From contig NZ_BMZA01000001.1 in assembly GCF_014652555.1 (NCBI RefSeq), forward strand, positions 172,147 to 236,146: a DNA stretch of 64,000 bases. The letters are read 5' to 3'. A program made the position numbers and the translations under genes. Under the pieces are notes generated by a model. That model saw only the letters and a list, made by a program, of their open reading frames with translations, was not told where the DNA came from and did not search any database. The stretch comes from Novosphingobium colocasiae. Its GTDB lineage: Bacteria > Pseudomonadota > Alphaproteobacteria > Sphingomonadales > Sphingomonadaceae. The number at the start of each line of letters is the position of its first letter. Within the stretch, counting starts at the first letter, position 1. Below are positions 1 to 9,160 of this stretch, in pieces.

Positions 1-480
1 ACCGTGATCGATACGGCGGTGGCGCTCAATCTGCGCAACCTGCAGATCCGGCCCTATCTCGCCGCGGTCGTATCGCTCTATTTCTCCAGCCAGTCAGGGC
101 CGGAGGTGCGGGTGGAACTGCGCCGGGTCGGGGCGGGGTTCTTCCGGCCCTGGCTCGATGTGGCGCGGGCGCGGCGGCAGTTGCGGGACGGGGTCGACAC
201 CCATCGCGTGATCGCCAACCTTGCGGCGTTGCAGTTCGCGGTGAACCAGGAATGGCTGGCCGACGATATCGACGGCGCGGCGCTGCTGCCGGTGCTGCTC
301 GAAGCGGTCTATACCTATCTGGCCGGGGTCACGCAGGGCGAAGCCGGGCAGCGGGTCGAAGAACTGCTCGCCGACGTGCGCGGTCCCCGCCGCCTGCTGG
401 ATGAGCGGATCGGCCGGATAGAAAACTGGCTGGCCCGGCTGCTCGGCGATGATGTCGACGCGATGGCGCGGCCGGGCTAG
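1..480 (+). CDS. TetR/AcrR-family regulator, C-terminal part (5' truncated)
   Basis: The reading frame is open from the first base, so the DNA-binding N-terminus lies outside the window. The visible 159 residues are all-helical, with segments such as FFRPWLDVAR and VIANLAALQFAVNQEWL typical of the ligand-binding half of TetR-type repressors. The stop lies 31 bases before the start of a thiolase gene on the same strand, so this is probably a local regulator of the following beta-oxidation pair. Without the helix-turn-helix the family call rests on overall character only. Confidence 0.6.
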   Translation, partial: TVIDTAVALNLRNLQIRPYLAAVVSLYFSSQSGPEVRVELRRVGAGFFRPWLDVARARRQLRDGVDTHRVIANLAALQFAVNQEWLADDIDGAALLPVLLEAVYTYLAGVTQGEAGQRVEELLADVRGPRRLLDERIGRIENWLARLLGDDVDAMARPG

Positions 481-511
481 ATTTGGAAAAAAGCGGGAAG
501 AGGACAGGACC

Positions 512-1717
512 ATGAACGAGGTTTTCGTTTACGACCATGTGCGCACGCCGCGCGGCAAGGGGCGGCCCGATGGCGCGCTCCACGAAATCCCGGCGGTGCA
601 GCTTGTCACGCAGCAATTGCAGGCGTTGCAGCGCCGCAACGCGCTCGACACCGCGCTGCTCGATGATGTCGCCCTGGGCGTGGCGCAAGCAGTGGCCGAG
701 CAGGGCGGCGTGCTGCCGCGCGCGGCGGTGCTGGCGGCGGGATATGCGCAGTCGGTCGCGGCGATCCAGCTCAACCGGTTCTGCGCTTCGGGGCTCGATG
801 CGGTGAACTTCATCGCCGCCAACGTGCGTGCCGGGATGGCGGGAGCGGGGATCGGCGCGGGCGTGGAATCGATGAGCCGGGTGCCGTTCGGCAGCGATGC
901 CGGGGCCTGGACCAGCGATCCGCGCATCGCCTTTCACAACCATTTCGCGCCGCAAGGCATCGGTGCCGATATCATCGCCACGATCGACGGCATCACCCGC
1001 CGCGACGTCGATGAGTACGCCGCCGAAAGCCAGCGCCGCGCCGGGCAGGCGTGGGCTGAAGGGCGGTTCGCCCGCTCGATCGTCGCGGTGACCGACCTCA
1101 TCGGCGAAGTCGTGCTGGACCGCGACGAGGCGATGCGCCCCGGCACCAGCGCCGATGATCTGGCCGCGCTGAAGCCCGCGTTCGCCCCGCTGGCCAAGGC
1201 CGGGTACGAGCGGATCGCTCAGGAAATCTACCCGCAGATCGAGGCCTTGCAGAACGTCCACACCGGCGGCAATTCCAGCGGCATCGTCGATGGGGCCGCC
1301 GCGATGTTGCTGGGCGATGCCGCGTTCGGCGAAAAGGCGGGTCTGAAGCCGCGCGCGCGGATCGTATCGTGGGCCACGGTCGGTTCCGAGCCGACGATCA
1401 TGCTCACCGCGCCCGAGACGGTGGCCATGAAGGCGTTGGCCAAGGCCGGCATGGCGGTCGCGGATATCGACCTGTTCGAGCTGAACGAGGCGTTCGCCAG
1501 CATGGTGCTGCGCTTCATGAACCGGCTGGGCATTGCGCATGACCGGATCAACGTGAACGGCGGGTCGATCGCGATGGGGCATCCCCTGGGCGCGACCGGG
1601 GTGATGATCCTGGGGACCGCGCTCGACGAACTGGAGCGCAGTGGAAAATCGACCGCGATGGCGCTGCTGTGCGCAGCCAATGGCCTGGGTTCGGCCACCA
1701 TCATCGAACGGGTTTGA
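512..1717 (+). CDS. acetyl-CoA C-acyltransferase (thiolase)
   Basis: This 401-residue thiolase of the FadA type catalyses CoA-dependent cleavage of 3-ketoacyl-CoA, the last step of beta-oxidation. All three catalytic residues are in place: nucleophile Cys91 in FCASGLDA, His357 in GGSIAMGHPLGATG, and Cys387 in LLCAANGLGSA. The ATG at 512 is preferred over an upstream in-frame ATG because it follows an AGAGGACAG ribosome-binding sequence and because alignment to thiolases starts here. It is followed 10 bases later by a FadB-like gene, so the pair should form a beta-oxidation operon, possibly a complex. Confidence 0.93.
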   Translation: MNEVFVYDHVRTPRGKGRPDGALHEIPAVQLVTQQLQALQRRNALDTALLDDVALGVAQAVAEQGGVLPRAAVLAAGYAQSVAAIQLNRFCASGLDAVNFIAANVRAGMAGAGIGAGVESMSRVPFGSDAGAWTSDPRIAFHNHFAPQGIGADIIATIDGITRRDVDEYAAESQRRAGQAWAEGRFARSIVAVTDLIGEVVLDRDEAMRPGTSADDLAALKPAFAPLAKAGYERIAQEIYPQIEALQNVHTGGNSSGIVDGAAAMLLGDAAFGEKAGLKPRARIVSWATVGSEPTIMLTAPETVAMKALAKAGMAVADIDLFELNEAFASMVLRFMNRLGIAHDRINVNGGSIAMGHPLGATGVMILGTALDELERSGKSTAMALLCAANGLGSATIIERV

Positions 1718-1727
1718 GGAGGGGGAC

Positions 1728-3851
1728 ATGACCATGCAGCACATGCGGCTCGACATCGGCCAGGACGGCATCGCCATTCTGACGCTGGACCAGCAGGGCG
1801 CGGCGGCCAACGTCATCTCCGATGCGTGGATGGCCGAGTTTGCCACTGTCCTCGATCAGCTCGGCGCAGCCGAAGGCTGTCGCGGTGTGGTGATCGTTTC
1901 CGCCAAGTCGACGTTCCTGGCCGGGGCCGACCTGGCGATGCTCGACGCCGCCTTCCCGACGATGACGCTGGCTTCGGGCTTTGCGCTCAGCCAGCAGATC
2001 AGCAAGCTGTTGCGCAGGCTCGAACTGCTCGGCAAGCCTGCCGCCGCCGTGATCGAAGGCGCGGCGCTGGGCGGGGGCTATGAACTCACGCTGGCGTGCC
2101 ATCGCCGGTTCCTGCTTGATGATGCCAAGGCTGTCGTCGGCCTGCCCGAAGTGCAACTCGGCCTGCTGCCCGGTGCCGGCGGCACCCAGCGGCTGGGCCG
2201 GATGCTCGGTTCGCGCAAGGCCGGCGAGCTGCTGCTGAGCGGGCGCAGCGTGCGGCCCGCAGAGGCGCTGGAGCTTGGGCTGGTGGACGAACTGTTCGCC
2301 GCCGGACAGGGCGTTGAGGCAGCCAAGGCGTGGATTGCCAGCGGCCCGGACGCCACCAAGCCGTGGGATCGCAAGGGCTTTGCGATGCCGGAAAGCCGGG
2401 GGCTGGCGATACCCGAAGTCGCGGTCGGCTTTTCGATGGCAACGGCCGCCGTGGCCGGGAAGGCGGGGTTCAACATGCCAGCGCCGGTCGCCATCCTGTC
2501 GTGCCTGTTCGAAGGCCTGCAACTGCCGTTCGATCGCGCCCTTGCGATCGAAAGCAAGTATTTCGCGCGATTGCTGGTCGATCCGGTGGCGCGCAACCTG
2601 ATCCGCACCACCTTCCTCGGTCGCAACGCCGCGCTCAAGGGCGCACGCCGTCCGGCCGATGTGCCGCGCCGCGACGTAAAGACGCTGGGTGTCGTCGGGG
2701 CCGGGCTGATGGGCTGCGGCATCGCTTCGGCGGCGGCGCAGGCGGGGATCGCGGTGGTGCTGGTCGATCGCGACCAGGCGACGGCCGAGGCCGGCAAGGC
2801 CCGCGTCGGCACCGGGCTTGAAAAGCTGGTGACCAAGGGGCGGCTCAAGGCTGAACAGGCGGAAACCATCCTTTCGCGGGTATCGCCGACCGCCGATTTC
2901 ACCGCGCTCGCCCCGTGCGAGCTGGTGATCGAGGCGGTGTTCGAGGATGCCGCGATCAAGGCGGAAACGCTGCACAAGGTGGAAGCGGTGATCGCCGCCG
3001 ATGCGATCTATGCCACCAATACCTCAACCCTGCCGATCACCGGCATTGCCGGCCAATCCGCGCGGCCCGATCAGGTCATCGGCCTGCACTTCTTCTCGCC
3101 TGTCGAACTGATGGAACTGGTCGAAGTGGTGATGGGCCGGCAGACCTCGCCGGTCACGCTCGCGGCGGGGCTCGATTTCCTGCGGCAGATCCGCAAGCTG
3201 CCGATCGTGGTGAACGATGGGCGCGGATTCTACACCAGCCGGGTAGTGCAGCGCTACATCATCGAAGGCGCGGCAATGCTGGCCGAAGGGGTGGAACCGG
3301 CGCGGATCGAGAATGCCGGGCGTTCGGCCGGCTATCCGGTTGGCCCGCTGGCGCTGCTGGACGAAGTGGCGATCGATCTGGCGATCCGCATCGTCGATCA
3401 GGCCATCGCGCAGGAGGGCGATGCTTACGAGGTGCCGCCCGGCGTCGAAATCCTGCGCCGGATGAAGGAGCTGGGCCGTTTGGGCCGCAAGACCTCGGCC
3501 GGCTTCTACGAATACGACGCGCCGGGCGGCAAGCGGCTGTGGCCGGGGCTGGCGGCGGAGTTCCCGGCGGCGGCCGAACAGCCCGACAGCGCGACGCTCA
3601 AGGAACGCTATCTCTATGCCCAGGCGCTCGAATCCGCGCGCTGTGTGGAAGACGGGATCATCGAACACGCGATCGATGCCGATCTCGGCTCGATCTTCGG
3701 GATCGGCTATCCCGCCTGGACCGGCGGCGCGCTGGGGTACATCGATACTGTCGGCGTCAAGGCGTTCGTTGCCCGGGCGGACGATTTTGCCGCGCGGTTC
3801 GGCCCCCGCTTCACGCCGCCCGCCTCGCTGCGCGAGAAGGCGGCGGCCTGA
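1728..3851 (+). CDS. FadB/FadJ-like enoyl-CoA hydratase / 3-hydroxyacyl-CoA dehydrogenase
   Basis: This 707-residue bifunctional beta-oxidation protein has an N-terminal crotonase domain. It shows LAGADLAML for the oxyanion hole, and both hydratase glutamates are kept in GAALGGGYELTLAC and GLPEVQLGLLPGAGG. From about residue 320 an NAD-binding 3-hydroxyacyl-CoA dehydrogenase follows (GAGLMGCGIASAAAQAG, then HFFSPVELMELVEVV). The start at 1728 has GAGGAGGGGG just upstream; longer in-frame starts would overlap the thiolase. It should convert enoyl-CoA to 3-ketoacyl-CoA for the thiolase upstream. Confidence 0.94.
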   Translation: MTMQHMRLDIGQDGIAILTLDQQGAAANVISDAWMAEFATVLDQLGAAEGCRGVVIVSAKSTFLAGADLAMLDAAFPTMTLASGFALSQQISKLLRRLELLGKPAAAVIEGAALGGGYELTLACHRRFLLDDAKAVVGLPEVQLGLLPGAGGTQRLGRMLGSRKAGELLLSGRSVRPAEALELGLVDELFAAGQGVEAAKAWIASGPDATKPWDRKGFAMPESRGLAIPEVAVGFSMATAAVAGKAGFNMPAPVAILSCLFEGLQLPFDRALAIESKYFARLLVDPVARNLIRTTFLGRNAALKGARRPADVPRRDVKTLGVVGAGLMGCGIASAAAQAGIAVVLVDRDQATAEAGKARVGTGLEKLVTKGRLKAEQAETILSRVSPTADFTALAPCELVIEAVFEDAAIKAETLHKVEAVIAADAIYATNTSTLPITGIAGQSARPDQVIGLHFFSPVELMELVEVVMGRQTSPVTLAAGLDFLRQIRKLPIVVNDGRGFYTSRVVQRYIIEGAAMLAEGVEPARIENAGRSAGYPVGPLALLDEVAIDLAIRIVDQAIAQEGDAYEVPPGVEILRRMKELGRLGRKTSAGFYEYDAPGGKRLWPGLAAEFPAAAEQPDSATLKERYLYAQALESARCVEDGIIEHAIDADLGSIFGIGYPAWTGGALGYIDTVGVKAFVARADDFAARFGPRFTPPASLREKAAA

Positions 3852-3857
3852 AGCGGA

Positions 3858-4496
3858 TCAGGCGTTCGCTTCGGCCAGGTGCAGCAGGCGTTCGCTGTCC
3901 TCGGGGCTGACGATGGCGCGGGCGAGCAGGCTGGTGCCGATCACTGTCTGCCGCTCGAACTGTTCGTCGCTGATGTCGCGGTGGACCCATAGTTCAAGCA
4001 CGCCGACGAAGTGCGCCATCATCGAGCGCGCGACGGCATCGACCAGCGCATCGTCGATGGTCCGCGCCGGATCGCTGGCGGCGCGCGCGGCGGTGTGCCA
4101 GAACCGCAGCGCCCGCGCCATGAACCTAGGCCGATGGTCCGGGTGCGACACGCTGAGCAGCACCAGATAGAGCGGACGCAGCAGTTCGGGATCGGCGAGG
4201 AAAGAGGCGACCGCGCTGCGGGTCGTCTCGATCACCCGGTCGGCCGGGCGCGGCTCGGTGAAGGCGAGGCCGGCTGCCGTGATCTGATCGAGCGAGCGTG
4301 CCAGCAGCGAATAGAGCAGGCCCTCTTTCGAGCCGAACAGGTTGAACGGGGTGGCAAAGGCCACGTCGGCCTGAGCGGCGAGGGTGCGGATCGGAAAGTC
4401 CGTCCCGCCGGTCTCGCGGATCAGCCGTTCGGCCACGTCGAGGATGGTTCCGCGCCGTAAATTCTTCTGCTGTTCGCGCTTGCTGATCTGGGTCAC
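3858..4496 (-). CDS. TetR/AcrR-family transcriptional regulator
   Basis: This 212-residue regulator has an N-terminal helix-turn-helix (residues about 15-60: ILDVAERLIRETG, FPIRTLAAQADVAFATPFNLF, GSKEGLL) and an all-helical ligand domain. It is the last gene of a minus-strand run P450, DUF35-thiolase fusion, TetR, with only 18 bases to the preceding stop, so it is probably co-transcribed with the genes it controls. The candidate binding site is the perfect palindrome in the divergent promoter at 7478-7491; that link is inference. Its 3' end converges with the FadB-like gene with only six bases between. Confidence 0.88.
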   Translation of the reverse strand: MTQISKREQQKNLRRGTILDVAERLIRETGGTDFPIRTLAAQADVAFATPFNLFGSKEGLLYSLLARSLDQITAAGLAFTEPRPADRVIETTRSAVASFLADPELLRPLYLVLLSVSHPDHRPRFMARALRFWHTAARAASDPARTIDDALVDAVARSMMAHFVGVLELWVHRDISDEQFERQTVIGTSLLARAIVSPEDSERLLHLAEANA

Positions 4497-4514
4497 GATT
4501 ATGACCTAGCCCTG

Positions 4515-6155
4515 TCAGTTGCGTTGAAGCAAGCAGCAGCCTGCCGGAATCGCGCCGCCGGTGGTGACGACGGCGGTGCGCGCGCCGCGAACCTGCCGTG
4601 CTCCCGCGTCTCCGCGCAGTTGCTGGACCGCTTCGATCAGGTGACCCCAGCCGTTCGAACGGCCGGCCGAAAGGTGGCCGCCATCGGTGTTGACCGGCAA
4701 CGTGCCGCCGGGGCCGATGCGGCTGCCATCGCCGATGAACGCGGCAGCTTCGCCCGGCGCGCAAAAGCCCAGCGCCTCCAGCCACGAGACGAGGTTGAAC
4801 GAAAAGCCGTCGTACAGCATTGCCACGTCGATATCGTCGGGCGTCAGATCGGTGCGCGACCACATGTGCGCAGCGGCACCGAAGACTTGCGGCTGATGCG
4901 TGAGGGTGCCCTGGTCCCACGATTGCGGTTCGGCCATGCGCGACCCCAGCGCCAGGACGCGGACCGCGGGGCCGCGCAAGTCCGGCGCGGTCTGGCGGGC
5001 AGAGACCACCACCGCCTTGGCCCCGTCGCACGGCATGTCGCAATCGGCCAGCCGCAGCGGCGTCGAGATTATCCGCGATGCGCGATAGCCGTCCAGCGTC
5101 AACGGTTCGCGCTGGAGCGCCAGCGGATTGCGCGCCGCCTGCGCCCGCGATGCGCTGACGATGGTGCCGAGGAATTCGGGATCGACCTGATAGCGGTGGC
5201 AATAGGCTCCGGCGTACAACGCCAGCCAGTTGGCTGGAGAGAAGCAGCCGAACGGCGCGGCAAAGGCGGGCTCGCCGGCCACGCGGCCATCCGGGTCGGC
5301 CAGCGCGCGCGGCGGATTGCGCGCCGCGAAGCTGGTTACGCACAAGACATGGCGGCACAAGCCTGCGGCGACGGCCAGCATGGCGGCCATGACCGCGCCG
5401 ATCTGTCCCGGCACTTCGTTAGCGCCGCTATGCCAGACCGGGTTGATCCCCAGCGCCTGCTCCAGCCCGCGAACCCCGCCGCGTGACAGGCCGGGCATCC
5501 CGTCCGATCCGGGATAGCAGCAGATGCCGTCGATATCGGTGCGCTCCAGCCCCGCATCCGCCAGCGCGGCCAGCGCCGCATCCACGGCGAGCGCGGTCTG
5601 GGGGCGGCCAAGGCTGCGTCCCATCGCCGAGGCACCGACCCCGGAAATCACCACCCGGTCTTCCGGGCGCGGCTGGATGATCGCGGGCATCGGTGGCAGT
5701 ACCGGCGGATCGAGCGTCACTGACGGCGGCGCAGAACCGGTGTCCGCGTCGGCTTCGAACAGCGGCAGCCACACCGATCCGTGCTGCTCGAAACGAATGC
5801 GAACCGGTGAGCCCGGGCCCAGCGCCGCTGCGCCTTCGCCGACGAGATTTGTGGTCAGGCGGACGGCGGGATCTTCGGCCAGGGCGACGATAGCGATGAT
5901 GTAAGGCGGGCGCAGGGCGGGATGCCAAGGCTGGTCGTTGCGGGTGACGGTCAGCACCGTCGCCCGCCCGGAGACCGGGCGGTGGTCCGGTTCGCCAAGG
6001 CAGTGAGGACACAGCGTCTGCGCCGGGTGCAGCCAGCGCGCACAAGGCTCGCAGAAGCCGATCAGCAGCCGGCCTCCGGCCCTGGCGGTCCAGAACCAGC
6101 CGGTCTCTTCATCCAGCGTCGGTAACGGGCGCGGTGGGGGCGCGGGTGCGTTCAT
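4515..6155 (-). CDS. DUF35 (Zn-ribbon/OB-fold) fused to SCP2-thiolase-like protein; possible retro-aldolase
   Basis: This 546-residue protein joins two modules that are usually separate genes. Residues 1-130 are a DUF35 domain with a zinc ribbon (Cys35, Cys38, Cys49, Cys52) and an OB fold. Residues from about 165 are an SCP2/thiolase-superfamily domain. The thiolase cysteine is absent (the segment reads WHSGANEVPG), the usual His of the HDxF motif is Tyr448 (MLYDGF), and the GHP histidine is Arg499 (LSAGRSNG). These changes argue against a normal thiolase. They resemble Ltp2-type DUF35-dependent aldolases, although the second tyrosine of that family is not obvious. The ATG at 6155 overlaps the P450 stop (ATGA). 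Confidence 0.85.
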   Translation of the reverse strand: MNAPAPPPRPLPTLDEETGWFWTARAGGRLLIGFCEPCARWLHPAQTLCPHCLGEPDHRPVSGRATVLTVTRNDQPWHPALRPPYIIAIVALAEDPAVRLTTNLVGEGAAALGPGSPVRIRFEQHGSVWLPLFEADADTGSAPPSVTLDPPVLPPMPAIIQPRPEDRVVISGVGASAMGRSLGRPQTALAVDAALAALADAGLERTDIDGICCYPGSDGMPGLSRGGVRGLEQALGINPVWHSGANEVPGQIGAVMAAMLAVAAGLCRHVLCVTSFAARNPPRALADPDGRVAGEPAFAAPFGCFSPANWLALYAGAYCHRYQVDPEFLGTIVSASRAQAARNPLALQREPLTLDGYRASRIISTPLRLADCDMPCDGAKAVVVSARQTAPDLRGPAVRVLALGSRMAEPQSWDQGTLTHQPQVFGAAAHMWSRTDLTPDDIDVAMLYDGFSFNLVSWLEALGFCAPGEAAAFIGDGSRIGPGGTLPVNTDGGHLSAGRSNGWGHLIEAVQQLRGDAGARQVRGARTAVVTTGGAIPAGCCLLQRN

Positions 6156-7399
6156 GGCGAGACGCGCAATGGCAGCGCCTTGACCCCGCGCGCCAGCAGT
6201 TGCGGGTGCCACTCGATCGGCCCGGCCAGCTCGATCTGCCCCCACCTACCAAGGATGCCGGGCACCGCGATCGCGGTTTCCAGCCGCGCCAGTTGCAGGC
6301 CCATGCAGCTATGCAGGCCATAGCCGAAGCCGAGATGCTGGCGCTCGCTCATGCGGTCGAGGATCAGCGCGTCGGGATCGTCGAACACCAGCGGATCGTG
6401 ATTGCCGGCGGCGACGATCAGGAACACTCGCTGCCCCGCTTTCATCGGCACCCCCAGCGCATCGGTACCCTCGCGCACCACGCGGGTGATCGCCTTGCCC
6501 GAGCCGTTGTAGCGCAGGAATTCCTCAACCGCCGGCCCGGCAGCGACCTCGCCGTTGCGCAGCCTTGCCATTTCACCCGGGTGCTCGATCAGGGCGATGA
6601 TCGCGTTGCAGATCAGGTTGGCAGTGGTTTCCGATCCGGCGAACAGCACCAGCGTGCAGGTGGCGAGGATTTCCTCCTCGCTCAGCGCCTCTTCCGCGTC
6701 GCGCGCGCGGATCAGTTCGCTCAGCAGGTTGTCGCCCGGCGTTTCGCGATAGCGCGCCAGCAGCGTGCGCACATAGATCAGCAGTTCCTCCACCCCCTGC
6801 GCCAGCAGGTCGTAGCGGCTGGCATCGTCCAGGCTGGCACCGATGATCGGTCCGAACAGGCGGTGCCAGTCGGCGAATCGGTACCGGTCTTCCGGCGGCA
6901 CCCCCAGCATTTCGGAAATGACGGAGGCCGAGAACGGCACGGCCACGTCCTGAAGCAGATCGATCTCGCCGGAACCGGGCGCAGCGGCGATCACGGTTTC
7001 GAAAAGTTCGGCAAAGCGCCCGGCGAGCCGCTCCATCGCCTTGCTCATGAAGGCCTGGTTGATCAGCTTGCGCAGCCGCAGGTGCTTGGGCTTGTCGTTG
7101 AACACCAGCCAGTTCGCCAGCACGTCGAATGCGGCGCGTACCTTGGGGTCGGTGTCCGGGCCGCTCAGCTTGCGGTCGATGAACGGCCGGATGCGATCCG
7201 AGGAAAATGCGCGGTCATCGCGCAGGGCACGGGCGATCTGCGGATAGCCGGTCACGATCCACGATCGCGAGCGGCGGTCCCATACCACCGGATTCGCATC
7301 GCGCAGCGCCCCGAAATAGCCCGCAGGATCGCGCACCGCGTCTGGGCCGACGATATCGAGATCATACTCCGGCACCGCTATCTCGCTGATTTCAGGCAT
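6152..7399 (-). CDS. cytochrome P450
   Basis: This 415-residue soluble bacterial class I P450 shows the I-helix oxygen-activation motif AGSETT, the K-helix ExxR in EEFLR, and the heme loop FGYGLHSCMG with the axial thiolate at Cys365. No ferredoxin or ferredoxin reductase gene is in the window, so electrons must come from elsewhere. It is the first gene of a minus-strand operon with the DUF35-thiolase fusion (four-base overlap) and a TetR regulator. It probably hydroxylates the substrate, or a side chain, at an early step. CYP family number cannot be assigned by eye. Confidence 0.95.
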   Translation of the reverse strand: MPEISEIAVPEYDLDIVGPDAVRDPAGYFGALRDANPVVWDRRSRSWIVTGYPQIARALRDDRAFSSDRIRPFIDRKLSGPDTDPKVRAAFDVLANWLVFNDKPKHLRLRKLINQAFMSKAMERLAGRFAELFETVIAAAPGSGEIDLLQDVAVPFSASVISEMLGVPPEDRYRFADWHRLFGPIIGASLDDASRYDLLAQGVEELLIYVRTLLARYRETPGDNLLSELIRARDAEEALSEEEILATCTLVLFAGSETTANLICNAIIALIEHPGEMARLRNGEVAAGPAVEEFLRYNGSGKAITRVVREGTDALGVPMKAGQRVFLIVAAGNHDPLVFDDPDALILDRMSERQHLGFGYGLHSCMGLQLARLETAIAVPGILGRWGQIELAGPIEWHPQLLARGVKALPLRVSP

Positions 7400-7477
7400 C
7401 TTCTTTCCCCTCGCCGCTGGTGTCGATCACCGCCTTTGCCGGTTTTCAATTCCTTCGAAAAAACCCGTTGCACTTTT

Positions 7478-7491
7478 TATATCATGATATA
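7478..7491. promoter_or_regulatory. perfect 14-bp palindrome in divergent promoter
   Basis: TATATCATGATATA is an exact inverted repeat in an AT-rich patch of an otherwise GC-rich region. It lies 79 bases before the P450 start (minus) and 67 bases before the acyl-CoA ligase start (plus). TTGCAC at 7468 could be a -35 element for the plus operon. The position and symmetry suit an operator; the TetR gene at 3858-4496 is the nearest candidate regulator. Confidence 0.55.
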
Positions 7492-7557
7492 CCAAAATAA
7501 GAGAACAGTGCGGACGAAGTCAATCGTGATCCGCAATCACGGGAGAGAGTTGGACCG

Positions 7558-9087
7558 ATGAACGTGCGCGATCTCATGCGACAGGCCGTGACCACGAACC
7601 GCCGGCGCACGGCCGTTGTCCATGATGCGCGGCGCATCACCTTCGGTGAAGCGTGGGACCGGGCGACGCGGTTCGCCAACGGCCTGCTGGCGCTGGGGTT
7701 GCAGCCGGGCGATCGGGTCGGCGTGCTGGAGGACAACAGCTTCGAATCGGTCGATATCATCGCCGGTTGCGCGATCGCCAATCTGGTCCGCGTGCCGCTC
7801 TACGCCCGCAACGCGGTCGATATCCATGCGCACATGCTGGCCAATACCCAGTGTCGCGCACTGGTGGCGAGCGACCGCTATGCAGCCGAAGCGGCGGCGC
7901 TGGGCGATGTGGTCGAGCATGTGCTGGTCCGTGATGCCGGCTACGAAGGGTGGCTGGCGGCGCAGAGCGCGATTGAGCCTGACATCCGCATCGAGCCGCA
8001 GGACTGGTACATCATCCGCCATACCGGCGGCACCACCGGCCGCCCCAAGGCGGTCGCCTATTCGCACCGGAGCTGGCTCTCAGCCTGCCGCGACTGGTTC
8101 TACATCTTCCCGCAAGTCGTCGCCGGCGATTCCTGCCTGCACTGCGGGCCGATCTCGCACGCATCGGGCTATCAGTTCCTGCCGGTGTGGTTCGCCGGTG
8201 GCTGCAACGTGCTGATCGACCATTTCGAGCCCGAACTGGTGCTGGACCTGATCGAGCACGAACGGATCGGCTATTTCCAGGCGGTGGCGGCGATGCTGCG
8301 GGCGATGATCGATTTCCCCGGTTCCGCCGCCCGCGACTTCTCCTCGCTCAAATGCGTTCTGGTCGGTGCAGCGCCGGTCAGTGATCGGACCGCGCTGGAG
8401 GCTCGCGCCCTGCTCGGCGATGTACTGTACCAGGGGTACGGCGAAACCGAAGTGCTGCCGATCGCCTTCATGGGGCCGCAGCAGTGGTTCGCCGAAGTCG
8501 AAGGGTCAGCGCCGCTGCGCGCCTGCGGCATGGTCATGCCGTTTTCGCGGGTGGAAATCTGGGACGAGGAGAACCGGCCGCTGCCGCTGGGCGAGATAGG
8601 CGAGATCGTTGCCCAGTCCGACGGGATGATGAGCCAGTTCTGGAACGATCCCGAGGCCAGCGCCGAGCGCATGGTGGATGGCTGGATCAAGACCGGTGAC
8701 ATCGGCCGGATCGACATTAACGGCTATGTCTACCTGATCGATCGGGCCGCCGACACGATCATCTCGGGCGGATACAACATCTATCCCGGCGAGATCGAGC
8801 GGGTGATCGCGAACGATCCGCGGGTCACTGAAGTTGCCGTGTTCGGGGTTCCGCACGCTCGCTGGGGCGAAAGCCCGATGGCGCTGTGCGTGCTCGCGGC
8901 AGGGGCCGAGATGGCCGAGCGTGACGTGATCGATCTCGTGGCCCGCGAACTGGGAGGATACCAGAAGCCGTCCCGCGTGGAGTTCAGCCGTGCGCCGCTG
9001 CCACGCAGCGCCGTGGGCAAGATCAACCGCAAGCAGTTGCGCGAACCCTATTGGCAGGGAGCCGGCCGCCGCGTTGCGGGAAGCTGA
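7558..9087 (+). CDS. AMP-dependent acyl-CoA synthetase
   Basis: This 509-residue ANL-superfamily ligase forms an acyl-adenylate and then an acyl-CoA thioester from a carboxylic acid. Motifs in order: the phosphate loop TGGTTGRPKA, GYGETE, the hinge region KTGDIGRIDINGYVYLIDR, and a C-terminal lysine in GKINRKQLRE that is needed for adenylation. The ATG follows a GGGAGAGAG ribosome-binding sequence. It opens the plus-strand operon that runs to about 15225 and is divergent from the P450 operon. The acid it activates is unknown. Confidence 0.93.
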   Translation: MNVRDLMRQAVTTNRRRTAVVHDARRITFGEAWDRATRFANGLLALGLQPGDRVGVLEDNSFESVDIIAGCAIANLVRVPLYARNAVDIHAHMLANTQCRALVASDRYAAEAAALGDVVEHVLVRDAGYEGWLAAQSAIEPDIRIEPQDWYIIRHTGGTTGRPKAVAYSHRSWLSACRDWFYIFPQVVAGDSCLHCGPISHASGYQFLPVWFAGGCNVLIDHFEPELVLDLIEHERIGYFQAVAAMLRAMIDFPGSAARDFSSLKCVLVGAAPVSDRTALEARALLGDVLYQGYGETEVLPIAFMGPQQWFAEVEGSAPLRACGMVMPFSRVEIWDEENRPLPLGEIGEIVAQSDGMMSQFWNDPEASAERMVDGWIKTGDIGRIDINGYVYLIDRAADTIISGGYNIYPGEIERVIANDPRVTEVAVFGVPHARWGESPMALCVLAAGAEMAERDVIDLVARELGGYQKPSRVEFSRAPLPRSAVGKINRKQLREPYWQGAGRRVAGS

Positions 9088-9160
9088 GATTTTGGGAGGA
9101 ATTCCCCTTCGCGCATGAGGGACATCGCGGAGGGGCAACGCACAAGAGGAGGGATGCCCG

